Shown: one piece after another, positions 1-6,370 of the stretch
Layout: each line of letters starts with the position of its first letter
How positions within the stretch are numbered: position 1 is the first letter of the stretch
Origin: JBJXHB01 sp046160725
GTDB lineage: Bacteria > Pseudomonadota > Gammaproteobacteria > Burkholderiales > Burkholderiaceae_C
Length of the DNA: 9,555 nt
Assembly: GCA_046160725.1 (NCBI GenBank)
Contig: JBJXHB010000183.1
Span: forward strand, 1 to 9,555
Direction of reading: 5' to 3'
Notes under the pieces: generated by a model
What the model was told of the DNA's origin: nothing
The model's database searches: none
Seen by the model: only the letters and a program-made list of their open reading frames with translations
Translations under genes and position numbers: made by a program

Positions 1-1
1 C

Positions 2-670
2 CTGACCTCCCTGACCTCCACATGGCCCCGGCTCTCCGGCACCGTCGTCGGCACCTGGCTGAACCACCGCCCCGCGCTGGCCGCGCTGGGTGACGCCGCC
101 TCGGCGCCGCCGTACAAGGCGCCACCCCAGGCGCCGGTGCTGTATGTCAAGCCCCGCAACACGCAGGTGCGCGACGGCGCGCTGGTGCATCTGCCGCCGG
201 GCGAGTCTGTCCAGGTGGCCGCCTGCCTCGGCCTTGTCGTCGGCGCCACGGCCTGCCGGGTGTCGGTGGATGCGGCGCGTGGCTGCATCGCCGGCGCGGT
301 GGTGGTGGCCGACCTGAGCCTGCCGCATGCGTCCTTCTACCGGCCGTCGCTGCGCTTCAAGGTGCGCGATGGCTTCTGCCCGATGGGCGATGTCGTGGCC
401 ATGCCCGCCGCCGGGCCGGGCGCGTTGGGCATGCGGGTGTTCATCGACGGCCAGCTGGCGCACGACGCCGATACGGGTGATCGCATCCGCGACGCCGCGC
501 AGCTGGTGGCCGACATCAGCGGCTTCATGACCCTGCACCCGGGCGACGTGGTGCTGACGGGCGCGTCGCACGGGGCGCCGCTGGCCCGTGCCGGGCAGGC
601 GGTGCGCATCGAGATCGACGGCCTGCCGGCGCTGGGCTTCCGCCTGGCGGCCGAGGAGGTGGTGGCATGA
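2..670 (+). CDS. hpaG1: HpaG1, N-terminal subunit of OPET decarboxylase/HHDD isomerase (5' end outside window)
   Basis: Cytosolic FAH-family enzyme of homoprotocatechuate breakdown. With HpaG2 it converts the tricarboxylate made by HpaF to 2-hydroxyhepta-2,4-dienedioate and on to 2-oxohept-3-enedioate. The frame is open from base 2. The family N-terminus (GTVVGTWLNHRP, bases 38-73) and YKAPPQAPVLYVKPRN (113-160) lie upstream of the first GTG at 137, so 137 is not the true start. No ATG/GTG/TTG precedes this in frame, so the start is probably before the window. The FYRPSLRFKVRDG block (from base 335) mirrors WYRPNLRVKNRDG in HpaG2, and the C-terminus has the FMTLHPGDVVLTGA motif. The ExE metal pair of HpaG2 is replaced here (VAACLGLVVG in place of YECELAVVMG), as in the N-terminal half of the fused E. 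coli HpaG. The stop overlaps the hpaG2 start as ATGA. Confidence 0.93.
   Translation: MTSLTSTWPRLSGTVVGTWLNHRPALAALGDAASAPPYKAPPQAPVLYVKPRNTQVRDGALVHLPPGESVQVAACLGLVVGATACRVSVDAARGCIAGAVVVADLSLPHASFYRPSLRFKVRDGFCPMGDVVAMPAAGPGALGMRVFIDGQLAHDADTGDRIRDAAQLVADISGFMTLHPGDVVLTGASHGAPLARAGQAVRIEIDGLPALGFRLAAEEVVA
653..660 (+). promoter_or_regulatory. Ribosome binding site of hpaG2
   Basis: GAGGAGGT lies inside the last codons of hpaG1, six bases before the ATG at 667. It is the strongest Shine-Dalgarno match at any gene start in the window. It fixes the hpaG2 start and suggests that hpaG2 can be initiated efficiently in addition to being coupled to hpaG1 through the ATGA overlap. Confidence 0.75.
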
Positions 671-1461
671 GGACCGCACGCGTGGCCTATGGCGGCGCGG
701 TGCACACCGCCACGCCGCACGGCGCCGGGCTGCGCCTGGCGGATGGCCGCAGCGTCGCTGCGGCTGAGGTGGTGTGGCTGCCGCCTTTTGCGGTGGGCAC
801 CATCATCGCGGTGGGCGTCAACTATGCCGAGCACCGCAAAGAGCTGGCCCGCGAGCTGGCCTCCGGCAAGGCGGCGGAGGACGAGCCGCTGGTCTTTTTG
901 AAGACGCCGTCGTCGCTGATCGGGCACAACGGTGCCACGCGCCGGCCGGCGGGCGTGGCCTTCATGCACTACGAGTGCGAGCTGGCGGTGGTGATGGGCC
1001 GCACCGCTCGGCGCGTGGCCGCGGCCGACGCGTTGGCTTACGTCGCCGGCTACACCGTGGCCAACGACTATGCGGTGCGCGACTACCTGGAAAACTGGTA
1101 CCGCCCCAACCTGCGCGTCAAGAACCGCGACGGCGGCACCGTGCTCGGCCCCTGGCTGGTCAGCGCCGACGAGGTGCCCGACCCCCAGACGTTGCGGCTG
1201 GAGACCCGCGTCAACGGCGTCGTCACCCAGGCCGGCCACACCGGCGACATGGTGCACTCGGTCGCCGCGCTCATCGAGTACCTCAGCGGCTTCATGACGC
1301 TGGCGCCCGGCGATGTCATCCTGACCGGCACGCCCGAGGGCGTGGTCAACGTCAGCGAGGGCGACCTCGTCGAGTGCGAGGTCCAGGGACTGGGCGTGCT
1401 AGCCAACCGCATCGTGGGTGATGCGGCCTTCGGCATCGGTCCCGCACCCGGCCCTGCCTGA
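667..1461 (+). CDS. hpaG2: HpaG2, C-terminal subunit of OPET decarboxylase/HHDD isomerase
   Basis: FAH-family enzyme of 264 residues, matching the C-terminal half of E. coli HpaG and acting in the cytosol with HpaG1 on the product of HpaF. Visible family motifs are GVNYAEH (50-56), EPLVFLKTP (73-81), MHYECELAVVMG (100-111), AGYTVANDYAVRDY (127-140), WYRPNLRVKNRDG (144-156), FMTLAPGDVILTGTPEG (209-225) and the NRIV end (247-250). E103, E105 and D134 are the expected divalent metal ligands of the FAH fold. The start at 667 overlaps the hpaG1 stop by four bases and has a strong ribosome binding site. The last ~12 residues are Gly/Pro/Ala-rich and beyond the family core. Assignment to the homoprotocatechuate pathway, not another FAH hydrolase, is supported by the hpaE/D/F/H genes that follow. 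Confidence 0.95.
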   Translation: MRTARVAYGGAVHTATPHGAGLRLADGRSVAAAEVVWLPPFAVGTIIAVGVNYAEHRKELARELASGKAAEDEPLVFLKTPSSLIGHNGATRRPAGVAFMHYECELAVVMGRTARRVAAADALAYVAGYTVANDYAVRDYLENWYRPNLRVKNRDGGTVLGPWLVSADEVPDPQTLRLETRVNGVVTQAGHTGDMVHSVAALIEYLSGFMTLAPGDVILTGTPEGVVNVSEGDLVECEVQGLGVLANRIVGDAAFGIGPAPGPA

Positions 1462-1465
1462 CCGG

Positions 1466-1487
1466 CCGCGGCGCGCATGCGCCGCGG
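1466..1487 (+). terminator. GC-only hairpin just after hpaG2
   Basis: A perfect 9-bp stem (CCGCGGCGC at 1466-1474, complement at 1479-1487) with a GCAT loop begins four bases after the hpaG2 stop. A further G-U pair can extend it by one. No T-run follows, so it is not a canonical intrinsic terminator. It could pause or terminate transcription weakly, or protect the 3' end of an hpaG1-hpaG2 transcript from exonucleases. The structure is seen in the sequence; the role is inferred. Confidence 0.45.
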
Positions 1488-1529
1488 TGCGCCAGCGACA
1501 TCGCCGCTACGATCGCGGCCTGCCCCCAC

Positions 1530-1534
1530 AGGAG
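1530..1534 (+). promoter_or_regulatory. Ribosome binding site of the secreted protein gene
   Basis: AGGAG sits six bases before the ATG at 1541. It selects this start over in-frame upstream starts within hpaG2, and places a signal peptide exactly at the N-terminus of the product. Confidence 0.65.
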
Positions 1535-1540
1535 TCCGCC

Positions 1541-1966
1541 ATGCCGCGTCTCGCCATCCTGCTCGCTGCCCTGGCTTTGGGGCATGCCGGCCCGGCGGCC
1601 GCCTCGGCGCTGGACGGCACCTGGGCCGTGACCATGGTGTGCCCGCCGCACCAGGCCGCCAGCGACGATGCGCTGGGCTACACGCACCGGTTCAAGGGCC
1701 AGGTCGCCGGCCGGCAGTTCAGCGCGACGTATGGCACCGAGAACCAGCCCGGCTGGCATCACCTGCGGGGCCGCATCGCCGACGACGGCAGCGCCACGCT
1801 GCGGCTGGACGGCATCGTCGACAACGCCAGGCATGCCATCAACGGCGCCCAGCGCGGCAAGCCCTACACCTACCGGGTCAAGGCGCAGTTCGATGCCAGG
1901 GCCGGCACGGGGCAGCGGCTGACCGGCCGCCGGTGCGACTTCCAGTTCGACCGCCAGGACCCCTGA
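1541..1966 (+). CDS. Small secreted protein of unknown function
   Basis: Encodes 141 residues that I do not recognise as a named enzyme. Residues 1-23 form a clear Sec signal peptide: Arg3, a hydrophobic core LAILLAALALG, then AAASA before a probable signal peptidase I cut at A23/L24. The mature part begins LDGTW and is rich in alternating polar/hydrophobic stretches and short turns (DGSATLRLDG, YTYRVKAQFD), consistent with a small all-beta periplasmic domain. It has exactly two cysteines in the mature part, C34 near the start and C132 near the end, which could form a disulfide closing the domain. The length and the ...GRRC.F.F.R ending resemble small 'conserved hypothetical' exported domains I recall from proteobacteria, but I cannot name a family. 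It sits between hpaG2 and hpaE, where the classical pathway has no secreted component, and is preceded by a hairpin and its own ribosome binding site. Confidence 0.85.
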   Translation: MPRLAILLAALALGHAGPAAASALDGTWAVTMVCPPHQAASDDALGYTHRFKGQVAGRQFSATYGTENQPGWHHLRGRIADDGSATLRLDGIVDNARHAINGAQRGKPYTYRVKAQFDARAGTGQRLTGRRCDFQFDRQDP

Positions 1967-2134
1967 CCGCCGGCACCGCGCCTGCGGGCTTGGTGTGTCC
2001 GGTACAGCGTGTGCCGGCTGCCGGCGCCCATCGTCTATCCTTCGCGCCGTGCCGCGTTGCAGGCACGACAGGCCCGCGCCCGGTGCGCCGGGCCGCCGCC
2101 CGCCCGACGACCCGCCCGCCATCCGCCACCCCCC
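1967..2134 (+). other. 168-bp leader before hpaE with a small hairpin
   Basis: Non-coding GC-rich stretch between the secreted protein gene and hpaE. It contains a perfect 6-bp stem with a TGCG loop (GCCCGG at 2078-2083, CCGGGC at 2088-2093). The last ~35 bases before the hpaE ATG are almost purely C/G with no purine-rich Shine-Dalgarno. No convincing -35/-10 pair is visible. The length is enough for a promoter or an untranslated leader, but nothing here proves either. Confidence 0.4.
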
Positions 2135-3604
2135 ATGCGCATCGACCACCTGATCGCCGGCCAGCCGCGCTCCAGCGCCGAGAGTTTTTCCACCGTCAAC
2201 CCGGCGACGCAGGCCGTGCTGGCCGAGGTCAGCGCCGGCGGTGCCGACGAGGTGGCCGCCGCGGTGGCCGCAGCCAAGGCGGCGTTTCCGGCCTGGGCCG
2301 GGCTGCCGGCCACCGACCGGGCGCGGCTGATGCGGCGCCTGGGCGAGCTGATTGCGAAGCACGTACCCGAGATCGCCCGCACCGAGACCTGCGACACCGG
2401 CCAGGTCATCGCACAGACAGGCAAGCAGCTGGTGCCGCGCGCGGCCGACAACTTCCACTACTTTGCCGAGATGTGCGTGCGGGTCGACGGCCACACCTAC
2501 CCGACGCCCACGCACCTGAACTACACGCTGTTCCACCCCGTCGGCGTGTGCGCGCTGATCAGCCCGTGGAACGTGCCCTTCATGACCGCGACCTGGAAGG
2601 TGGCGCCCTGCCTGGCCTTCGGCAACACCGCGGTGCTGAAGATGAGCGAGCTGTCGCCGATGAGCGCGGCGCGCCTGGGCGAGCTGGCGCTGGAGGCGGG
2701 CATACCGGCCGGCGTGCTGAACATCGTGCACGGCTATGGCAAGACGGCCGGCGAGCCGCTGTGCGCGCATCCGGACGTGCGGGCCATCTCCTTCACCGGC
2801 TCCACCGCCACCGGCAACCGCATCGTGCAGGCCGCGGGCCTGAAGAAGTTCAGCATGGAGCTGGGCGGCAAGAGCCCGTTCGTGGTCTTCGACGACGCGG
2901 ACTTCGAGCGCGCGCTCGACGCCGCGGTGTTCATGATCTTCAGCAACAACGGCGAGCGCTGCACCGCCGGCAGCCGCATCCTGGTGCAGCGGTCGATCTA
3001 TGCGCGCTTCGTCGACCGTTTCGTGGAGCGGGCACGGCGCATCCGCGTCGGCGACCCGCTGGACGAGCAGACCATCGTCGGCCCCATGATCAGCCCGCAG
3101 CACCTGGCCAAGGTGCGCCACTACATCGAGCTGGGCCCGAAGGAGGGCGCGCAGATGCTGTGCGGCGGCATCGACCGGCCGTCTTATGCGCCGGAGCTGC
3201 CGGCGGCCATGCAGCGCGGCAACTTCGTCTGGCCGACGGTGTTTGCGGATGTCGACAACCGCATGCAGATCGCGCAGGACGAGATCTTCGGCCCGGTGGC
3301 CTGCCTGATCCCGTTTGCCGACGAGGCCGATGCCATCCGCATCGCCAACGACATCGCCTACGGCCTGTCCAGCTATGTCTGGACCGAGAACCTGGGCCGC
3401 GCGCACCGGGTGGCTGCGGCCATCGAGGCGGGCATGTGCTTCGTCAACAGCCAGAACGTGCGCGACCTGCGCCAGCCCTTCGGCGGCACCAAGGCCAGCG
3501 GCACCGGGCGCGAGGGCGGCACCTGGAGCTACGAGGTGTTTTTGGAGCCCAAGAACATCGCCGTCAGCCTGGGCGGCCACCACATCCCGCACTGGGGCGT
3601 GTGA
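2135..3604 (+). CDS. hpaE: HpaE, 5-carboxymethyl-2-hydroxymuconate semialdehyde dehydrogenase
   Basis: NAD-dependent aldehyde dehydrogenase that oxidises the ring-opened semialdehyde made by HpaD to 5-carboxymethyl-2-hydroxymuconate in the cytosol. Its 489 residues are practically the length of E. coli HpaE. Motifs in order: PWNVPFMTATWK (144-155) with N146, K169 in VLKMSELSP, the FTGSTATG nucleotide loop (220-227), catalytic E242 in MELGGKSP, nucleophile C276 in GERCTAGS, E383 in EIFGPVAC, and the HpaE-typical VRDLRQPFGG (442-451). The start at 2135 was chosen because MRIDHLIAGQ aligns with the family N-terminus; the upstream GTG at 2009 would add 42 low-complexity Arg/Ala/Pro residues. There is no clear Shine-Dalgarno. 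The MAPEG gene begins 38 bases after the stop. Confidence 0.97.
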   Translation: MRIDHLIAGQPRSSAESFSTVNPATQAVLAEVSAGGADEVAAAVAAAKAAFPAWAGLPATDRARLMRRLGELIAKHVPEIARTETCDTGQVIAQTGKQLVPRAADNFHYFAEMCVRVDGHTYPTPTHLNYTLFHPVGVCALISPWNVPFMTATWKVAPCLAFGNTAVLKMSELSPMSAARLGELALEAGIPAGVLNIVHGYGKTAGEPLCAHPDVRAISFTGSTATGNRIVQAAGLKKFSMELGGKSPFVVFDDADFERALDAAVFMIFSNNGERCTAGSRILVQRSIYARFVDRFVERARRIRVGDPLDEQTIVGPMISPQHLAKVRHYIELGPKEGAQMLCGGIDRPSYAPELPAAMQRGNFVWPTVFADVDNRMQIAQDEIFGPVACLIPFADEADAIRIANDIAYGLSSYVWTENLGRAHRVAAAIEAGMCFVNSQNVRDLRQPFGGTKASGTGREGGTWSYEVFLEPKNIAVSLGGHHIPHWGV

Positions 3605-3628
3605 CCCCGGCCTGACGCCCCACACATC

Positions 3629-3637
3629 AACGGAGAC
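3629..3637 (+). promoter_or_regulatory. Ribosome binding site of the MAPEG gene
   Basis: AACGGAGAC followed by five bases and the ATG at 3643. The identical nine bases with the same five-base spacing precede hpaD (4101-4109). Confidence 0.6.
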
Positions 3638-3642
3638 AACGC

Positions 3643-4080
3643 ATGACCCTGGCCCCCGGACAGTCCGCCATCCTCTACCCCGTGGCCGCGCTGGCGCTGC
3701 TGACGGTCGTCGTCATGGGCCTGATGCTGCGCGAGCGCATCGCCGAGATGAAGGAGCGCCGCATCCACCCGCAGAAGATGCCCAGCAGCTCGCAGATGGC
3801 CGCCGTTCTGCAGAACACCCGCGGCGCGGACAACTACAAAAACCTGTTCGAGATGCCGGTGCTCTTTTACGTGCTGGCGCTGGCGCTGCTGGCCACCGGC
3901 AGCGTCACGCCGCTGCAGCTGGGCCTGGCCTGGGGCTATGTGGCGCTGCGCGTGGTGCACAGCTTCATCCACGTCGGCTACAACAAGGTGATGCACCGCT
4001 TCCAGGTGTTTGCGCTCAGCGGCCTGGTGCTGGGCGTGATGTGGGTGCTGTTCGTGGTGCGCCTGGCCGGCACGCCCTGA
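3643..4080 (+). CDS. MAPEG-family four-helix membrane protein
   Basis: Encodes 145 residues with four hydrophobic helices (about 9-29, 70-86, 91-108 and 120-141), the topology of the MAPEG superfamily of inner-membrane, often glutathione-using proteins. The diagnostic stretch lies around helix 2 and loop 2: NYKNLFEMPVLFY (64-76, with N67xxE70) followed by LRVVHSFIHVGYNKVMHR (102-119, with R103, H106 and N114). Helix 1 is followed by a charged cytosolic segment, RERIAEMKERR. Bacterial members can have glutathione transferase or peroxidase activity, but many are uncharacterised, so no substrate is assigned. The gene is set between hpaE and hpaD with 38 and 34 bases on either side, on the same strand, so co-transcription is likely. 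A role handling reactive catechol, quinone or semialdehyde products is possible but only inferred. Confidence 0.88.
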   Translation: MTLAPGQSAILYPVAALALLTVVVMGLMLRERIAEMKERRIHPQKMPSSSQMAAVLQNTRGADNYKNLFEMPVLFYVLALALLATGSVTPLQLGLAWGYVALRVVHSFIHVGYNKVMHRFQVFALSGLVLGVMWVLFVVRLAGTP

Positions 4081-4100
4081 CGCGGCGGCGCCGCCTACAG

Positions 4101-4109
4101 AACGGAGAC
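4101..4109 (+). promoter_or_regulatory. Ribosome binding site of hpaD
   Basis: AACGGAGAC followed by five bases and the ATG at 4115, the same nonamer and spacing as before the MAPEG gene. The upstream gap also holds a 12-bp GC palindrome (GGCGGCGCCGCC, 4084-4095) right after the MAPEG stop. Confidence 0.6.
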
Positions 4110-4114
4110 CTGCC

Positions 4115-5038
4115 ATGGGCCGTGTCGCACTCGCCGCCAAGATCACCCACGTGCCGTCGATGTACCTGAGCGAGCTGGACGGCCCGCGCAAGGGCACGCG
4201 CCAGGACGCCATCGACGGCCACGTGGAGATCGCCCGCCGCTGCCGCGCCGAGGGCGTGGACACCATCGTGGTCTTCGACACGCACTGGCTGGTCAATGCC
4301 AGCTACCACCTCAATTGCGCGCCGCACTTCAAGGGTGTCTACACCAGCAACGAGCTGCCGCACTTCATCAGCAACATGCCCTACGAGATACCGGGCAACC
4401 CGGCGCTGGGCCAGCTGCTGGCGCAGGTGTGCAACGAGCACGGCGTGGACACCATGGCCCACCATGCCACCACGCTGGGGCCGGAGTACGGCACGCTGGT
4501 GCCGATGCGCTACATGAACGCCGACCTGGGTTTCAAGGCGGTGTCGGTCTCGGCGCTGTGCACGGCCCACTACCTGAACGACAGCGTGCGCCTGGGCTGG
4601 GCCATGCGCCGCGCAGTGGAGCAGCACTACGACGGCACGGTGGCCTTCTTCGCCAGCGGCTCGCTCAGCCACCGCTTTGCGCAGAACGGCCTGGCGCCGG
4701 AATATGCCTTTCGCATCTGGAGCCCTTTCCTGGAGACGCTGGACCGTCGCGTGGTGCAGATGTGGGAGCAGGGCGAGTGGGCCGACTTCTGCGCCATGCT
4801 GCCGGAGTACGCGGCCAAGGGCCATGGCGAGGGCTTCATGCACGACACCGCGATGCTGCTGGGCGTGCTCGGCTGGAGCGCCTATGACGGCCGGGCCGAG
4901 GTCATCACGCCGTACTTCGGTGCCAGCGGCACCGGGCAGATCAACGTGGTGTTTCCGGTCACGCCGCAGGACGGCGCGGCCATACCCGCGGCCCAGGCCA
5001 GCGCGGCGCTGGGCTTCCAGGCGGTGAGCCGGCTCTGA
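4115..5038 (+). CDS. hpaD: HpaD, 3,4-dihydroxyphenylacetate 2,3-dioxygenase (LigB-type)
   Basis: Ring-cleaving extradiol dioxygenase of the class III (LigB) superfamily, unrelated in fold to the vicinal-oxygen-chelate homoprotocatechuate dioxygenases. It opens 3,4-dihydroxyphenylacetate with O2 and non-haem Fe(II) to 5-carboxymethyl-2-hydroxymuconate semialdehyde. The 307 residues closely track E. coli HpaD: AAKITHVPSMYLSEL (7-21), VDTIVVFDTHWLVN (48-61), FKGVYTSNELPHF (72-84), EYGTLVPMRYMN (124-135), FASGSLSHRF (179-188), and GEGFMHDTAMLLGVLGW (238-254). By analogy with LigB, H12 and H57 with E239 are the likely iron ligands and H186 a candidate catalytic base; this is alignment-based inference. 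The C-terminal ~25 residues, after VVFPVTP, are Ala/Gln-rich and run past the end of the E. coli protein. This is the committed ring-opening step feeding HpaE upstream and HpaF downstream. Confidence 0.97.
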   Translation: MGRVALAAKITHVPSMYLSELDGPRKGTRQDAIDGHVEIARRCRAEGVDTIVVFDTHWLVNASYHLNCAPHFKGVYTSNELPHFISNMPYEIPGNPALGQLLAQVCNEHGVDTMAHHATTLGPEYGTLVPMRYMNADLGFKAVSVSALCTAHYLNDSVRLGWAMRRAVEQHYDGTVAFFASGSLSHRFAQNGLAPEYAFRIWSPFLETLDRRVVQMWEQGEWADFCAMLPEYAAKGHGEGFMHDTAMLLGVLGWSAYDGRAEVITPYFGASGTGQINVVFPVTPQDGAAIPAAQASAALGFQAVSRL

Positions 5039-5069
5039 TCAACTTTCCGACAGCAGCAGTGCGCAAGCC

Positions 5070-5555
5070 ATGCCCCACCTGGTGATCCTCTACACCCCGC
5101 AGCTCGACGCCGAGTGCGACATGACGGCCCTGTGCCGCGCGCTGGCGTCCACCATGCAGGGCTGCCTTGACGAGGCCGGCAAGCCGGTGTTTCCGGTCGG
5201 CGGCATCCGCGTGCTGGCCTATCCGGCGGCGCACCATGCGGTGGGCGACGGCAGCGCGGACATGGCCTTCTGCTGGCTGAACCTGCGCATGGGCCGTGGC
5301 CGCAGCCCTGCCGTGCACCAGGGCGTCGGCCAGGCGCTGACCGAGACCGCGCGGGCGCACCTGGCGCCGCTGCTGGCGCGCCGCCTGCTGGGCATGACGC
5401 TTCAGGTCGACGAGGGCCCGGAGACCTTCGATGCCAAGGTCGGCAACCTGCATGCGCACTTTGCGGCGCGGGCCGTGCCGGCCGGTACCCAGCCGACTGA
5501 TGCCCCGACCACGGCCGCCGGTCCGAAACCAGACCCGAACCCCCACCCGACATGA
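5070..5555 (+). CDS. hpaF: HpaF, 5-carboxymethyl-2-hydroxymuconate delta-isomerase, with a C-terminal tail
   Basis: Tautomerase-superfamily isomerase acting on the HpaE product in the cytosol. The N-terminus MPH exposes Pro2 after Met removal, the catalytic amino-terminal proline of this superfamily, which fixes the start at 5070 despite a weak ribosome binding site. Matching blocks are FPVGGIRVLAY (41-51), ADMAFCWLNLRMGRGRS (63-79), and GNLHAHFA (125-132), corresponding to the NNVHALF end of the 126-residue E. coli enzyme. After about residue 134 there are ~27 additional residues rich in Pro, Thr, Ala and Asp (for example TAAGPKPDPNPHPT), probably disordered. The stop overlaps the hpaH start as ATGA, so hpaH translation is likely coupled. 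Confidence 0.92.
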   Translation: MPHLVILYTPQLDAECDMTALCRALASTMQGCLDEAGKPVFPVGGIRVLAYPAAHHAVGDGSADMAFCWLNLRMGRGRSPAVHQGVGQALTETARAHLAPLLARRLLGMTLQVDEGPETFDAKVGNLHAHFAARAVPAGTQPTDAPTTAAGPKPDPNPHPT

Positions 5556-6370
5556 CACCGCCCCTGACCCTGACCCCCGCCACCATCGATACCCTGGCCC
5601 GCGAGCTGTACGACGCCCGCAAGAGCCGCCAGGCGGTGCGCCATTTCTCGCAGCGCCATCCCGGCATGACGGTCTCCGACGGCTATGCGGTGCAGCGCGC
5701 CTGGGTGGCGCTGGAGCTGGCCGACGGCCACACCATCCGCGGCCGCAAGATCGGCCTGACCTCGCGGGCCATGCAGCAGGCCAGCCAGATCGACGAGCCG
5801 GACTATGCGCCGCTGATGAGCGACATGTTCTTCGCGCCCGGCACCGACATCCCGATCGACCGCTTCATCGCGCCGCGCGTCGAGGTGGAGTTCGCCTTCA
5901 TCCTGGGCCGGCCGTTGAAGGGCCCGGGCCTGATGCTTGCCGATGTGCTGGCCGCCACCGAGTACGTGCAGCCGGCCATCGAGATCATCGACGCGCGCAT
6001 CGAGCAGTTCGACCGCGACACGCGCGTCATGCGCAAGGTGGCCGACACCATCAGCGACTACGCGGCCAACGCCGGCATCGTGCTGGGCGGCCGGCCGGTC
6101 AAGCCCGACAGCATCGACCTGCGCTGGGCCGGCGCCATGCTCTACAAGAACGGCGTCATCGAGGAGACGGGCCTGGGCGCCGCGGTGCTGGGCCATCCCG
6201 CCACCGGCTGCGCCTGGCTGGCCAACAAGATCGCGCCGCACGGCGAGCAGCTGAACGCCGGCGACGTGGTGCTGGCCGGCTCGTTCACCCGGCCGGTCAA
6301 CGCGGCGCGCGGCGACACCTTCCATGCGGACTACGGGCCGCTGGGGTCGGTGGCCTTCCGCTTCATGTAG
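5552..6370 (+). CDS. hpaH: HpaH, 2-oxo-hept-3-ene-1,7-dioate hydratase
   Basis: Metal-dependent hydratase of the MhpD/XylJ/HpaH group (FAH-like fold) that adds water to 2-oxohept-3-enedioate, giving 4-hydroxy-2-oxoheptanedioate, the substrate of the HpaI aldolase. The 272 residues follow E. coli HpaH closely: GRKIGLTSRAMQ (64-75), EPDYAPLMSDMFF (82-94), PRVEVEFAF (108-116), PAIEIIDAR (141-149), DTISDYAANAGIVLGGRP (165-182), NGVIEETG (200-207), GSFTRPV (243-249) and the GDTFHADYG end (254-262). E111, E113 and E144 correspond to the expected metal-binding glutamates. The start overlaps the hpaF stop by four bases. No hpaI follows; the next gene is a Bug receptor after 161 bases. Confidence 0.97.
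   Translation: MTPPLTLTPATIDTLARELYDARKSRQAVRHFSQRHPGMTVSDGYAVQRAWVALELADGHTIRGRKIGLTSRAMQQASQIDEPDYAPLMSDMFFAPGTDIPIDRFIAPRVEVEFAFILGRPLKGPGLMLADVLAATEYVQPAIEIIDARIEQFDRDTRVMRKVADTISDYAANAGIVLGGRPVKPDSIDLRWAGAMLYKNGVIEETGLGAAVLGHPATGCAWLANKIAPHGEQLNAGDVVLAGSFTRPVNAARGDTFHADYGPLGSVAFRFM

Noticed and set aside
1508..1513. TACGAT as a -10 promoter element before the secreted protein gene
   Set aside because: No -35-like hexamer exists at 16-18 bases upstream (the region reads CGGTGC), so the match may be chance.
2036..2041. TATCCT as a -10 element in the hpaE leader
   Set aside because: The expected -35 position reads GCCGGC with no resemblance to the consensus. A promoter in this leader is possible but not supported by this hexamer.
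2009..2134. Upstream GTG start for hpaE
   Set aside because: The extra 42 residues are Arg/Ala/Pro-rich and absent from the family; the ATG at 2135 gives 489 residues, matching known HpaE proteins.
1352..3625. Long - strand open frame of 757 codons opposite hpaE
   Set aside because: It is an antisense shadow created by the GC-rich codon use of hpaG2, the secreted protein gene and hpaE; the translation is low-complexity Ala/Gly/Arg/His/Gln and shows no family motif.
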